64,000 nt of DNA from a bacterium ADurb.Bin236 (GCA_002069885.1 MWCD01000007.1:1-64000); one strand, 5' to 3'. Counted from the stretch's first letter, positions 18,318 to 27,619 are shown. Notes: generated by a model from the letters alone, not told the origin. Translations and numbers: made by a program.

Positions 18318-19115
18318 TTAGGGCAGATTATTCTTAACTGGAAAAGTCTGCTTGTAAGCGTTCGCTGTGGCGCAGGCGCAAACCGGAATCGCAACCAGAA
18401 TTCCCACGCCTAGAGCCAATGCTCCGGCAAGGACCACCAGAAATAGAAGCAGCGCCAGCACGAAAAACGACATCCATTGCCTTTTGAGTTCAGCCATGCT
18501 CGTTGTCATCGCGTCCCAGAATCCCATCCCGCCATCAATAACCAATGGCAGAGCAAGCATGTAACATATCGCAAGGTAAACGCCGGGAGCTATACAAAGA
18601 ATAAAGCCTAAACCGACGAATATCCCGGCAACAAGTTGTACGAGCAGGCAGTCCGCGAACCGTTTGTAACCTGAAAAAACATCGGAAATTTCCGGAGTCG
18701 AGCCGTTCATCGCCTTGAATGCCATTATTAAAAGTCCCGCGTTGAGCGGCATCAGGAATATTGAGGCGATTTGCCCAACAAACGGAATGAAGGATATCGC
18801 CGCATTAATCGCAAAAACAATAATCGCTCCTAAGATGAATATTCCGAGATTAGATTTTACTATATTCCATCCGAAGCGGATGCATTCCATAGGGTCGAGC
18901 ATCCCAGTTGAATCGCCGAGCATAGGCGCGCTTTCCGGCATTGATTCAGTTCGGCCATATTGCTGATGAGGCTCTGGAGAAATTGGGGGAGGCGTGGGCG
19001 GGGGCGGGGAAGGCCGGGGAGCCTCGGCAGCTCCCGCGCTGTCCGTTTTGGCTCCGCACTTAGAGCAGAACTTCGCGTTGTCGTTCAGTTGTGTTCCACA
19101 GTTCGGACAGAACAT
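18318..19115 (-). CDS. Zinc-ribbon membrane protein
   Basis: 265 residues from the ATG at 19115, which has AAGGAG upstream; the longer frame to 19190 covers the promoter. An N-terminal zinc ribbon (CPNCG and CSKCGAK) is followed by a proline-rich linker (PSPPPPTPPPISPEP) and, from about residue 95, at least four hydrophobic helices (LGIFILGAIIVFAINAAI, VAGIFVGLGFILCIAPGVYLAI, FFVLALLLFLVVLAGALALG). This resembles DUF4013/DUF975-like integral membrane proteins. Function unknown; the ribbon faces the cytoplasm by the usual topology. Confidence 0.75.
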   Translation of the reverse strand: MFCPNCGTQLNDNAKFCSKCGAKTDSAGAAEAPRPSPPPPTPPPISPEPHQQYGRTESMPESAPMLGDSTGMLDPMECIRFGWNIVKSNLGIFILGAIIVFAINAAISFIPFVGQIASIFLMPLNAGLLIMAFKAMNGSTPEISDVFSGYKRFADCLLVQLVAGIFVGLGFILCIAPGVYLAICYMLALPLVIDGGMGFWDAMTTSMAELKRQWMSFFVLALLLFLVVLAGALALGVGILVAIPVCACATANAYKQTFPVKNNLP

Positions 19116-19143
19116 AGCGTTTCTCCTTTTTGATTGACGCTTA

Positions 19144-19172
19144 AATATAACACAGAATAAAAAACTGTTCAA
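19144..19172 (-). promoter_or_regulatory. Predicted promoter of the zinc-ribbon membrane protein
   Basis: Minus strand TTGAAC, 17-nt spacer, TATATT, 29 bp upstream of the ATG at 19115. Confidence 0.5.
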
Positions 19173-19272
19173 TCCGCCGCGAGGGAACACAAAACCTTGT
19201 TGTAAAGCAGTTTTTTATTAAATTTTGGAAATATTAGATGATTTTATCGGATTTTAATAACAAAAGGGCTTG

Positions 19273-19301
19273 TTTACTTTAGCGGCTCACTTGAATAAAA
19301 T
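19273..19301 (+). promoter_or_regulatory. Predicted promoter of the TPR lipoprotein gene
   Basis: TTTACT, 17-nt spacer, TAAAAT, 39 bp before the ATG at 19340. Confidence 0.45.
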
Positions 19302-19339
19302 GTTATTGATGTGAATACACGCGCGGGGTAGGAACCAAT

Positions 19340-19852
19340 ATGGCAAAAAAAAACAGCAGTGTGGCGCTTGTAGCGGTCATCATATTGATCGGGGCATTGG
19401 CCGGATGTCAGAAAAGTCACATCCAAGTGCTTCAGGAACAGGTCAAGAAGAACCCCAACGACGTCAAAGCGCATACGGATTTAGCCTATCAACTCACTGA
19501 GATGAAGAGATATGAAGAAGCTATAGAGCATTACGATATCGCCATTTCGTTGAGGCCGGGCGATTTTATGGCCACGAACAACAAGGCCCATGTGTATTAT
19601 GAAATGGGAAAATATGACAAGGCTCTAGAGATATTTATGAGCCTTATTAAGGACGATCCGAAAAACTCCCTGCTATACAGCAATGTGGCGATGTGTTTTC
19701 ACAACATGAAGAAGTATAACGACGCTTATATTGGGTACATGAAAGCTCTGGAGCTTAATCCGAAGAACGGAAAAGCCGCTGACGGATTCAAGATACTTGA
19801 GCAGGACATGAAGTCGGAAGGTTTGCCGTTTCCGCCCGCGCCGCCTAAGTGA
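19340..19852 (+). CDS. TPR-repeat lipoprotein
   Basis: 170 residues. A lipoprotein signal peptide ends in the lipobox LAGC (Cys23). Three TPR units follow (VKAHTDLAYQLTEMKRYEEA, FMATNNKAHVYYEMGKYDKA, SLLYSNVAMCFHNMKKYNDA), each with the typical Gly/Ala and Tyr/Pro spacing. It is probably anchored in the outer membrane or periplasmic face, serving as a protein-protein adaptor such as a PilF- or BamD-like factor. No partner is evident next to it. Confidence 0.85.
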   Translation: MAKKNSSVALVAVIILIGALAGCQKSHIQVLQEQVKKNPNDVKAHTDLAYQLTEMKRYEEAIEHYDIAISLRPGDFMATNNKAHVYYEMGKYDKALEIFMSLIKDDPKNSLLYSNVAMCFHNMKKYNDAYIGYMKALELNPKNGKAADGFKILEQDMKSEGLPFPPAPPK

Positions 19853-19892
19853 CGAGCGGCAGTAGGCGAATCATTTTTTCTAATAATAACAG

Positions 19893-20849
19893 CTATTTTT
19901 CCAGTCCGGCCGCCCATCGGGCGAAGTAGACGCATGCGTCGAGGTTGTTGGCGATTTCCTTTTCAGCTTCAGGGGCGTTGCACCATGCGTACATGTTGAG
20001 CCATGTCGCAGGGTCTTCAAATCTCAATCCGAGTTTTCCTACTTCGAGAAGGAACGCGAAAATGCCGTGTTCCTCATAAAGCCAGTCGTCAAGGTCGCCG
20101 CTGGTGGGCAGATATGTGAACTCGCTGCCGACGCGGTACTTGAAGAACGGCTGGCGGGCGCGCATGGCGTCTGCGATTGCGCGCATTTCTTTGCTGTGAG
20201 GACAGGGCGCGTTCGTGTGGCAGAAAGGATAACCGATGAACCTGCCCGGACTATGTATCGCGAGGGAGGCGCGCAAGGGGGTCTTCTCGACGAAATCTCT
20301 GAACGCTCTCGATTCCGGTTCCGAAAGCGGGCCTTCGCCTCTGTAAACCAGAGTGAACGGCAGGTTCGACGCCATCACCGGACTGCCCCCTTCGGGGTAG
20401 AAATGCGCCGGGAAATTGCGGTTAAGGTCAACACCATTAGCATTCTTGCGCGCGAACGACACTCCGTACTTCCTCAATTCTCTGTGCGCGCGCTCGTTGG
20501 CGTCCGGGTTTGCCACAGGAAGGAAATGCGCCCGCGCGCGAGATAGCATCTCTATTGAAGCGTCGCGGTTTTCAGGCGACAGGAACCATCTCAGAACATC
20601 AAGGCACATGTCGCCCGCGACGAACTCATGGCCGTGCGTAAGCGAAGAATAAAGGACGCCGGGCGCCGAAGGGTCGGCGTCGCCGAGGCTGACCGTCCAT
20701 ATCGCGCGGCCTTCAACGCTTTCGCCGATTTTTGATATTTCAGCGGGAACTTTCGCATTTTCGCACAGCGCAAGAAAATGGTCTTCAAAGTCTTTGTAAC
20801 CGGAGAAGTTTTTGAAACGCGCTTTTGCCGCGCCCGCCGTGGTTGCCAT
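19893..20849 (-). CDS. M14-family zinc carboxypeptidase
   Basis: 318 residues from the ATG at 20849. The frame is open to 21083, but that part overlaps the start of the divergent C39-like gene. Zinc ligands are seen as HxxE in LTHGHEFVAG and a later His in LAIHSPGR; the catalytic Glu is in FLLEVGKLGL; ANGVDLNRNFP is the family's substrate-binding Asn-Arg block. No signal peptide is evident, so it may be cytoplasmic, acting like other bacterial M14 enzymes on peptidoglycan or gamma-glutamyl peptides. Substrate unknown. Confidence 0.88.
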   Translation of the reverse strand: MATTAGAAKARFKNFSGYKDFEDHFLALCENAKVPAEISKIGESVEGRAIWTVSLGDADPSAPGVLYSSLTHGHEFVAGDMCLDVLRWFLSPENRDASIEMLSRARAHFLPVANPDANERAHRELRKYGVSFARKNANGVDLNRNFPAHFYPEGGSPVMASNLPFTLVYRGEGPLSEPESRAFRDFVEKTPLRASLAIHSPGRFIGYPFCHTNAPCPHSKEMRAIADAMRARQPFFKYRVGSEFTYLPTSGDLDDWLYEEHGIFAFLLEVGKLGLRFEDPATWLNMYAWCNAPEAEKEIANNLDACVYFARWAAGLEK

Positions 20850-20985
20850 AACGCCGATTATTATAGCGGCGGGGCGGGCAAAAGAAACTGTTTTTGTGAA
20901 AAAACGGCGGCGCTCCGCGCGTCTTTCTGCTATGATGATTGCGTTGTCGGAAGCGTTATGAGAACGCTCGGCGCGGGAGACGAGA

Positions 20986-21567
20986 ATGATGGGAAAAACA
21001 TCGACGACGGCGGGTTTCCGCCCCAAGGACCGGGTGGTCGAACTGACCGGGTTTCCGGTGTATAAACAGGAAACGGACCACACGTGCGGGCCGTGCGCGG
21101 TCAGAATGACGCTAGAATATCTCGGCCTGAAGGTGGACGAGGCGACAATCGCGCGCAGGTCTATGACTCATCCTGCCGGCACTCTCCCGTGGACGCTGGC
21201 GCCGGGATTCAACAGCTTCCTTTCGCAATTGGGCAAAAAAGCGGCGATTGTCGGGGACGCCCCCGACGCTTACGAGCGGATAGTCTCCGATTTGCAAAAG
21301 GGGATTCCGACGATATTCATCTATGCGGTGACGGACGCTTTTCATCCGCCCAAAAAGGTTACCCACTACGGAATCGCTGTTGGAATCGACGAACCGGGGG
21401 GGATTATAACCGTGGCCAACCCGTTCGGCACAATGGATAAGATGCCTCTGCAAGAATGGTGGGACAGGTTTTCAATAGCGGACGAATACGCACCTGCGGT
21501 GGAAGGGCTGGCGGTCAGGCTGGGCATACTCAAGCCGAGAACGGCGATTTTCATAAGCGACAGATAA
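20986..21567 (+). CDS. C39-like papain-fold cysteine peptidase family protein
   Basis: 193 residues. Catalytic pattern of the peptidase C39-like family: Gln28 then Cys34 in TCGPCAVRM, a His in THYGIAVG, and an Asn in ANPFG. The length is a single domain with no signal peptide and no ABC transporter parts, so it is not a bacteriocin-processing transporter. It is likely a cytoplasmic thiol peptidase or an inactive relative. The following HAD gene starts 36 bp later on the same strand. Confidence 0.75.
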   Translation: MMGKTSTTAGFRPKDRVVELTGFPVYKQETDHTCGPCAVRMTLEYLGLKVDEATIARRSMTHPAGTLPWTLAPGFNSFLSQLGKKAAIVGDAPDAYERIVSDLQKGIPTIFIYAVTDAFHPPKKVTHYGIAVGIDEPGGIITVANPFGTMDKMPLQEWWDRFSIADEYAPAVEGLAVRLGILKPRTAIFISDR

Positions 21568-21603
21568 GGGGGAGCGCGGCGGGCCAGCCGCGCGGCGCAG
21601 CGC

Positions 21604-22470
21604 ATGAAAAAAGAACTGAGCTCCGAAAGAGCGTTTCTCGCAAGCAAACCTCTTGAAAAGATGAGCGCCGCAGCGCGTTCCCGCGTTCGATACGTGCTGA
21701 CAGATATTGACGGAACTCTGACAGGGCCGGACGGACGGCTCCCCGCGAAATCGTATTCCGCGATGGAGCGGCTTCGCGCGGCGGGCATAAAGGTCATTCC
21801 AATCACAGGCAGGCCCGCCGGGTGGTGCGACCACATCGCCCGCATGTGGCCCGCGGACGGCGTTGTGGGCGAAAACGGAGCTTTGTTCTACATGCGCGAC
21901 GACTCTTCGGCGAAAATGATAAAAATCTACAGCGAGCCTTCTGCCATCGTCAGGGAATCTAACATGAAGCGCCTCCTCTCGATGTACTCGGCGGTCAAAC
22001 GGAAATTCCCATCCGTCGAACCGGCTTCCGACCAGAATTTCAGGGAGACGGATGTCGCTATTGATTATTGCGAAGACGTGAGGCCGCCTCTCACTGTCGC
22101 TGATGCCTTTGAAATAAAAAAATTCTGCGAGAGCCGGGGCGCCACCGCAAAAGTCAGCAACATCCACGTCAACGCATGGTTCGGAGACTACACAAAACTG
22201 AAGATGTCGAAAAGGATATTGAAGGATGTTTTTGGCGAAACAGACGACTCAATGTTGGAGAAAGCCGTTTACGCCGGGGACTCCGACAACGACTCGGAGA
22301 TGTTCGGATATTTCAAACTGTCTGTGGGGATGGCGGACATCAAAGCGTACGCCGCCTCAATGCCCGCGGAATTCCATCCTAAATATGTCGCTCCGTTGAG
22401 AGGCGCGGACGGCTTTAGCAGGCTGGCGTCAGCCGTTCTCCAAGGCCGAGCGCCAAAGAAAATACGGTAA
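21604..22470 (+). CDS. HAD-superfamily (Cof/IIB type) phosphatase
   Basis: 288 residues. HAD motifs are complete: motif I LTDIDGTLT, motif II IPITGRPAG, and motif IV AGDSDNDSEMFGYF; the C2B-type cap lies between about residues 115 and 215. Closest types are Cof-like sugar phosphatases, mannosyl-3-phosphoglycerate phosphatase and sucrose-phosphate phosphatase. The specific substrate cannot be read. Probably cotranscribed with the C39-like gene upstream. Confidence 0.85.
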   Translation: MKKELSSERAFLASKPLEKMSAAARSRVRYVLTDIDGTLTGPDGRLPAKSYSAMERLRAAGIKVIPITGRPAGWCDHIARMWPADGVVGENGALFYMRDDSSAKMIKIYSEPSAIVRESNMKRLLSMYSAVKRKFPSVEPASDQNFRETDVAIDYCEDVRPPLTVADAFEIKKFCESRGATAKVSNIHVNAWFGDYTKLKMSKRILKDVFGETDDSMLEKAVYAGDSDNDSEMFGYFKLSVGMADIKAYAASMPAEFHPKYVAPLRGADGFSRLASAVLQGRAPKKIR

Positions 22471-22520
22471 TTCAACCTCAAGTTTCCGCCGCCGTTGGCG
22501 CGGCTCGTAAAATCACCTTT

Positions 22521-22543
22521 AAAATCCGATATTGCCGGATTTT
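22521..22543 (+). terminator. Possible weak terminator hairpin
   Basis: AAAATCCG and CGGATTTT form an 8-bp stem with a 7-nt loop, 50 bp after the HAD gene. The T run is part of the stem, so this is only suggestive. Confidence 0.3.
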
Positions 22544-22553
22544 CGTCCGGCAG

Positions 22554-22582
22554 TTACCATTGGCGCCGGTTGCGGGTAAAAT
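22554..22582 (+). promoter_or_regulatory. Possible promoter of the glycyl radical enzyme gene
   Basis: TTACCA, 17-nt spacer, TAAAAT, 45 bp before the ATG at 22628. Confidence 0.35.
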
Positions 22583-22627
22583 AGGCTTATGAAGCCGGGC
22601 CGGGGCTGAAAGCGCGGAGTTTGCTAT

Positions 22628-25597
22628 ATGTCGATTATCAACGGAACGAACCTGCTGACGCACGGTTTGTTGCAGCTAATGGCGGCGAGTTTCAATTTCC
22701 GTCCCCGGATTCGCGCGCTGTTGCGCAGCGCGGACGGATGGATGAACTTCACGGTGGGAGTTCGCACCGAGGACGGCTCGACTGCCCAATCCATAAGGTT
22801 CGTCAACGGATTCGCGTTCGCTATTCCGGACGCGCCGCCGGATGCTGACGCCACTCTTATTTTCAAAGACGAAGAATCCCTCCGGCTGATGCTCGACCGC
22901 ACGCCCGACGAAGTAATGAGGATGCTGCTCACAAGCGAATTGCGCATTGCGGGAAATCTCGCCACGATGAGCAAGTTCAACTATTTTCTGTCTGTTCTTC
23001 TCGAAAAGAAGCACCGCGCGCTTGCCGAGAAAGCCAAACAGGAAGAAAAGAAACTCGCGGAGTTGGAAACCGGGGGTTCCGAGACTGACGCATGCCCGCG
23101 CAGGATATCAGCCCGCTCAGGACCTCGCCTCAAATCGCAGCCGTCGGACGCCGTAAAGTTTCTCGAAGACCCGTATCTTTCCGAATACTCGCTGGACGAT
23201 TTTCCGAGACTGAGGAATTTTCTGGATATTCATTTCACCGTAAAACCTGAGATATGCCACGAGCGGGCGAAACTTTTGACTGACTGGTTCAGGCGCAATG
23301 GTTTCGAGGCAGACGCCAAGGGCAGGCCGTGGAACCCCGTAACACGGCAGGCGGCGGCTTATAAACATTTAATGATGAATCGCCGTCCGATAATCCGCAA
23401 AGACGACCTAATCGCCGGAACGACGACGACCAAAGAAATAGGAGTAGTTCTCTATCCAGACACGCACGGCACGATGATCTGGGGAGAACTGTTGTCCGCG
23501 CGGCATCGCGCGCTAAATCCATACGAGATTTCGGACAAGACCCGGAGGATACTCCACTCGGACGTGTTTCCGTACTGGGAGAAAAGGAATGTGCGGGAGT
23601 GGACGAGAGAGAAGCAGGGAAATCCGCTGTGCCAGCAGCTTGACGAGAGGTTCGCAGTCTATTTTCTCTGGAAAACTGCGGCGGTATCCCACACGATTCC
23701 CGATTTTCCAAAATTGCTGCATCTGGGCGCGGACGGCATTATAGCCGAGTTGCGCGAATCAATGGAGGCGGAGGACTGCGGGGAGGAAAAACGAGCGACG
23801 CTCGAAGCGATGGCGGAATGTCTGGAGGGCGTGGTCGCGTACGCGGAGAATCTGTCGGCGAAAGCGGCGGAAGAGGCGAAAGTTGAGAGCGGTCCGGCCC
23901 GCGCGTATGAGTTGGAACGGCTCAGCGAAATATGCGCGCGCGTCCCGCGACTTCCCGCCCGGACTCTTGATGAAGCGGTCAATTCGCTCTGGATATCTTG
24001 GGTGGCGCTCCACATGGAGAACACCAACGCCGGGCTTTCTCTCGGCAGATTGGATCAGGCGCTCCAGCCTTTCTTCGAAGCGGATATGTCGAAGATTGAA
24101 GACGCGGCGGAGCGCGAGACGTATCTGCGGCGCGCAATCGAGCTTGTCGGTTGCTTCTATATGCGCTGCGCGGACCATCTGCCGCTCATCCCTGACATAG
24201 GCAACTTCCTGTTCGGCGGCAGTTCGTCTGATCAGGCGATAACTCTCGGCGGGCTGACGTCGGACGGCAAATCAGCCGTCAACGACATGACATATATATT
24301 TCTGAAAGTCACCGAGATGTTGAGCGTCAGGGACCCGAACGTGAACGCCAGATACGCTTCGGGAGTAAATTCGGACGCGTACCTGAAAAGGCTTTGCGAG
24401 GTGAATCTCGCGACCGCCGCCACGCCGTCCATGCACAACGACGATGCTGTTATCGCGTCGCTTGGCGAGTTCGACTATCCGATAGAGCACGCGCGGGACT
24501 GGTCGGCCACCGGGTGCGTCGAGCCGACCATTTCAGGCAGGCACAACGGACACACCAACTGCATGATGATGAACATGGTCGCGGCTCTCGAAATGGCTAT
24601 GAACAACGGACGCCATCCGCTTCTCAATGTGGACGCCGGCCCGAAGACGGGAGAAATAGACGCCGGAGCGTTCGAGACTTTCGAGCAGTTTTTCGACGCG
24701 TACTGCCGACAGTTCGAGTTCCTCGTAGCGCAGGCGGTCGAATACAACAATATGCTCGCAGAGGCGCACTCGGTCATACGTCCGACGCCGTTTCTATCGT
24801 CGCTGATCGAAGGTTGCGCTGAGAAGGGCATGGACATGACCATCGGCGGCGCGAAGTACAACTCGTCCGGCATAGCCTGCATAGGGCTGGCGGATGTGTC
24901 GGACTCTCTGCTCGCAGTGAAAAAAACGGTCTTCGACGACAGAAAGACGTCCATGAGGGAGTTGAAGCGCGCTCTTGACCGCAATTTTGAGAACGACGCC
25001 GAACTGAAGGCATATCTTGTGAATCGCGCGCCGAAGTTCGGCTCCGGAAACCCGGAGGCTCTGGAACTTACAGGGCGCGTCGCCAGATTCACTCACGACA
25101 CAATTGCTTCCCATACGAATTTCAGGGGAGGGCGGTACACGACCGGGTTCTGGTCGATGTCGAACCATGTGGCGTTCGGAAGCCTCGCCGGGGCTTTGCC
25201 ATCGGGCCGTCCCGCCGGAAAACCTTTTACCCCCGGCCTTACGCCTGAACCTTGCGCCTCTGACAACCTGCTCGACCCGATCCGCGATGTGGCCTCCCTC
25301 GACCCCAGATTCATGAACAACAATATCGCGTTCAATGTGAAGGTCGTGCCGGGCGCGTCGGAAACTCGCGCTGTCACCGTCGACCATATGTTTTCTTATG
25401 TGAAGACATATTTTGATATGGGCGGCATGCAGATGCAGATGAACGTCGTAACGACTGACATGCTAAGGGACGCGATGAAAAACCCGGACAACCATCGAAA
25501 TCTGATAGTCCGCATATCCGGTTACAACGCGTACTTCGTGACCCTCAACAGGCAGATGCAGATGGAGCTTATCGAACGCGCCGAATATCAAGTGTGA
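22628..25597 (+). CDS. Glycyl radical enzyme with N-terminal SCP2-like domain
   Basis: 989 residues. Residues about 25-125 look like an SCP2 domain (DATLIFKDEESLRLML then LTSELRIAGNLATMSKF). From about 160 onward it is a pyruvate formate-lyase-like glycyl radical enzyme: the catalytic thiyl Cys630 in SATGCVEPTISG with Glu632 two residues on, GGAKYNSSG, and the glycyl radical site Gly965 in VRISGYNAYF near the C-terminus. The C-x-E pattern is that of the PFL2 group (diol/glycerol dehydratases, choline and isethionate lyases, hydroxyproline dehydratase). The SCP2 fusion suggests a hydrophobic substrate. No radical-SAM activase lies in the window. Oxygen-sensitive chemistry implies anaerobic life. 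Confidence 0.9.
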   Translation: MSIINGTNLLTHGLLQLMAASFNFRPRIRALLRSADGWMNFTVGVRTEDGSTAQSIRFVNGFAFAIPDAPPDADATLIFKDEESLRLMLDRTPDEVMRMLLTSELRIAGNLATMSKFNYFLSVLLEKKHRALAEKAKQEEKKLAELETGGSETDACPRRISARSGPRLKSQPSDAVKFLEDPYLSEYSLDDFPRLRNFLDIHFTVKPEICHERAKLLTDWFRRNGFEADAKGRPWNPVTRQAAAYKHLMMNRRPIIRKDDLIAGTTTTKEIGVVLYPDTHGTMIWGELLSARHRALNPYEISDKTRRILHSDVFPYWEKRNVREWTREKQGNPLCQQLDERFAVYFLWKTAAVSHTIPDFPKLLHLGADGIIAELRESMEAEDCGEEKRATLEAMAECLEGVVAYAENLSAKAAEEAKVESGPARAYELERLSEICARVPRLPARTLDEAVNSLWISWVALHMENTNAGLSLGRLDQALQPFFEADMSKIEDAAERETYLRRAIELVGCFYMRCADHLPLIPDIGNFLFGGSSSDQAITLGGLTSDGKSAVNDMTYIFLKVTEMLSVRDPNVNARYASGVNSDAYLKRLCEVNLATAATPSMHNDDAVIASLGEFDYPIEHARDWSATGCVEPTISGRHNGHTNCMMMNMVAALEMAMNNGRHPLLNVDAGPKTGEIDAGAFETFEQFFDAYCRQFEFLVAQAVEYNNMLAEAHSVIRPTPFLSSLIEGCAEKGMDMTIGGAKYNSSGIACIGLADVSDSLLAVKKTVFDDRKTSMRELKRALDRNFENDAELKAYLVNRAPKFGSGNPEALELTGRVARFTHDTIASHTNFRGGRYTTGFWSMSNHVAFGSLAGALPSGRPAGKPFTPGLTPEPCASDNLLDPIRDVASLDPRFMNNNIAFNVKVVPGASETRAVTVDHMFSYVKTYFDMGGMQMQMNVVTTDMLRDAMKNPDNHRNLIVRISGYNAYFVTLNRQMQMELIERAEYQV

Positions 25598-25670
25598 CAT
25601 TTTGCGCGGCGCGATGCAATCGGCAAAATCGGCGAATATCAAATATGACACGCGCATAGTGGAATAACGA

Positions 25671-25699
25671 AAAGAGCCTCCCTTTTGAGGAGGCTCTTT
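25671..25699. terminator. Bidirectional rho-independent terminator
   Basis: A perfect 11-bp stem (AAAGAGCCTCC/GGAGGCTCTTT) with a 7-nt loop, between the convergent glycyl radical enzyme and PpiD/SurA-like genes. It can serve both. Confidence 0.9.
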
Positions 25700-25730
25700 G
25701 ATGTTCGATTAATCACATTAAAGAATCAAG

Positions 25731-27554
25731 TTACTTCTTCTTTTTCGACTCAGGGACGAGGTATTCGCTTTCCTGCTCGACAGGTTCTTCTCCCGTCTGT
25801 TCGCCGGCTGCGGCGTCGTACGGATCAACCTCAAGAGCATCAAGCTCTTTGAGAAGCTTTTCGACCTCAACGAGGGTTTTCTTAACCTTCGCGTCGGACT
25901 GGTACTTGGCTAGTCCGTCCCGTATCTGGGTGAGGGCCGCTTTCTCTCCGACGGAAAAATCAACAGCTTCCGTGAAGGTTTCGACAGCGAGTTTTTTGTT
26001 GTTTAGCGACTGAGCGACTCTCGCCACTGGCAGCATAAGCATTGAGTTGTACTCATACTTGTCGTCGGCGATTTTCTTAGCCTGTTTGTATGCTTCAAGA
26101 GCTTCTTTGAGGTATTCGTTCGGGTCGGCTTTGGCTGATTTTGCGGCGGCGGCTTTCTTAGTCTTCGCCGTGTCGCCTTCCTCGGATTTGATTTCAACCT
26201 GTTTAGTCTTATCAGGCGACGCGCCGTCGGCATCGGATGTCTCTTTGTCCATTGCGCTCGCGTACGGGTCGTCTGCTAACGCCCGCATAGCCGATTCAGC
26301 GTTTTTCTGCTCGTAAACGGTTCCTAGCTGATAATAAAGCCACTGGTTGTTCGGGTTCGCCTTGATGGCTTCCTCATAAAGCTTGATCGCCTCGTTCAGG
26401 TCAGGGGCAGCGGTTCCGGGCTCGAAATACTGGCGCATGAGATATCTGTAAGATTTTAGTTCGAGGTCGAGTATTTCGACTTTATGCTTGCCGTCCGCCA
26501 TCTGTTTTCTGACCCATTCCTGAGCCAGTTGCTGGGCGTCCTTGTTCCTGATAAGGATGTGGGCGGGCAGAATGGATTCGTACTCTTTTTTAATCTCGGC
26601 TTCGGTAGGCTTGTATTTGCCGTCTTTCTTGGCGGCAATTAGCCTTGCCACAATCTCCGGCTTTTCAGCTTCGAATTCTGGGCCGGAAGCCGTCTTTTTA
26701 TCAATGAGCTTGATTATGTGGAATCCCAACTGTGTTTCAACAGGTTTCGGGGCGAGCTGTCCGGGAGCGAGCGAGAAAGCCGCTTTCTCGAACTCCTCGA
26801 AAAGCGTTCCGCGTTTTATCCATCCGAGTTGACCGCCGGTTTCGCGGGTCGATTCATCCTCGGAGAACTGGCGGGCCAGATTCTCGAACGGCTCTCCAGT
26901 GTTCACTCTGGTTATCATGTCCGCCGCGCGTTTTTCCAGATTGCCTTTTTCCTTCTTCGCGAGTTCTTCTCCGATGGCTTGAGATGTTTTACGCTGGATG
27001 ACGTCCTTCATCATCATGTCTTTGTAAATCTCGTATGTGACGCCCATTCTCAAGAGGTAGCTTCTAAACTCGTCTTCACGCTCTTTGTCGGCGGCCACGC
27101 TGAGAAATTTCGCCTTGGCCCCTTTGTCCTTCGACTTTCTTTCAGGGCCTACTATACGTTCTTTTTCTTCATTTATCGCTTTTGTTATCTCCGCGCTGTC
27201 TGCGGTGATGTTGCGTTTCTTCGCTTCCTGAAGGAACAACTCTTGGCTGACGAAGATGTCTACGGCTTGGGTTCTCAGGAAGAGGTCTGCGACATAGTTG
27301 TTCATGCGCTGCCCGGTCTGAGCTTCGTAGTTCTGCTTGAACTGGATATACTTGTAGTTGAATATCTCGGAAGGCACGTCCACTCCGTCAATGCGCATCG
27401 TGTTCGCCAAAGGCTTTGCGTCTTTGCGCGACTGGTCGGGCTTCAGGCCGGGGGCGAAAGCTCCATAGGTGAAGAATACTCCGAAGATAAGGAATATCCC
27501 GAGGAACGCCCACACGATAATAGATGTGTTCTTTCTCAAATATGAAATAATCAT
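25731..27554 (-). CDS. PpiD/SurA-like peptidyl-prolyl isomerase with TPR region
   Basis: 607 residues from the ATG at 27554, which follows AAAGGAG; a GTG nine bases upstream would overlap that site. One N-terminal membrane anchor (IIVWAFLGIFLIFGVFFTYGAF), a SurA-type N domain, then a parvulin PPIase domain (GEPFENLARQFSEDES, GGQLGWIKRGTLFEEFEKAAF, TQLGFHIIKLIDKK). The C-terminal third has TPR-like repeats (NNQWLYYQLGTVYEQKNAE) and a low-complexity Lys/Ala stretch. Predicted inner-membrane-anchored periplasmic chaperone for exported proteins. It ends a long minus-strand gene run. Confidence 0.88.
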   Translation of the reverse strand: MIISYLRKNTSIIVWAFLGIFLIFGVFFTYGAFAPGLKPDQSRKDAKPLANTMRIDGVDVPSEIFNYKYIQFKQNYEAQTGQRMNNYVADLFLRTQAVDIFVSQELFLQEAKKRNITADSAEITKAINEEKERIVGPERKSKDKGAKAKFLSVAADKEREDEFRSYLLRMGVTYEIYKDMMMKDVIQRKTSQAIGEELAKKEKGNLEKRAADMITRVNTGEPFENLARQFSEDESTRETGGQLGWIKRGTLFEEFEKAAFSLAPGQLAPKPVETQLGFHIIKLIDKKTASGPEFEAEKPEIVARLIAAKKDGKYKPTEAEIKKEYESILPAHILIRNKDAQQLAQEWVRKQMADGKHKVEILDLELKSYRYLMRQYFEPGTAAPDLNEAIKLYEEAIKANPNNQWLYYQLGTVYEQKNAESAMRALADDPYASAMDKETSDADGASPDKTKQVEIKSEEGDTAKTKKAAAAKSAKADPNEYLKEALEAYKQAKKIADDKYEYNSMLMLPVARVAQSLNNKKLAVETFTEAVDFSVGEKAALTQIRDGLAKYQSDAKVKKTLVEVEKLLKELDALEVDPYDAAAGEQTGEEPVEQESEYLVPESKKKK

Positions 27555-27619
27555 TCCGCACACTCCTTTAAGGATGAAGGCCGCGGGTCGCGCGGCGGTA
27601 TTATGACAGCCTCTGCTTG

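Noticed and set aside
20850-21083. N-terminal extension of the M14 carboxypeptidase
   Set aside because: Antisense to the C39-like gene start and lacks protein-like composition.
20986-21567. Bacteriocin-processing C39 peptidase
   Set aside because: No ABC transporter domains or leader-peptide genes nearby; only the papain-like domain is present.
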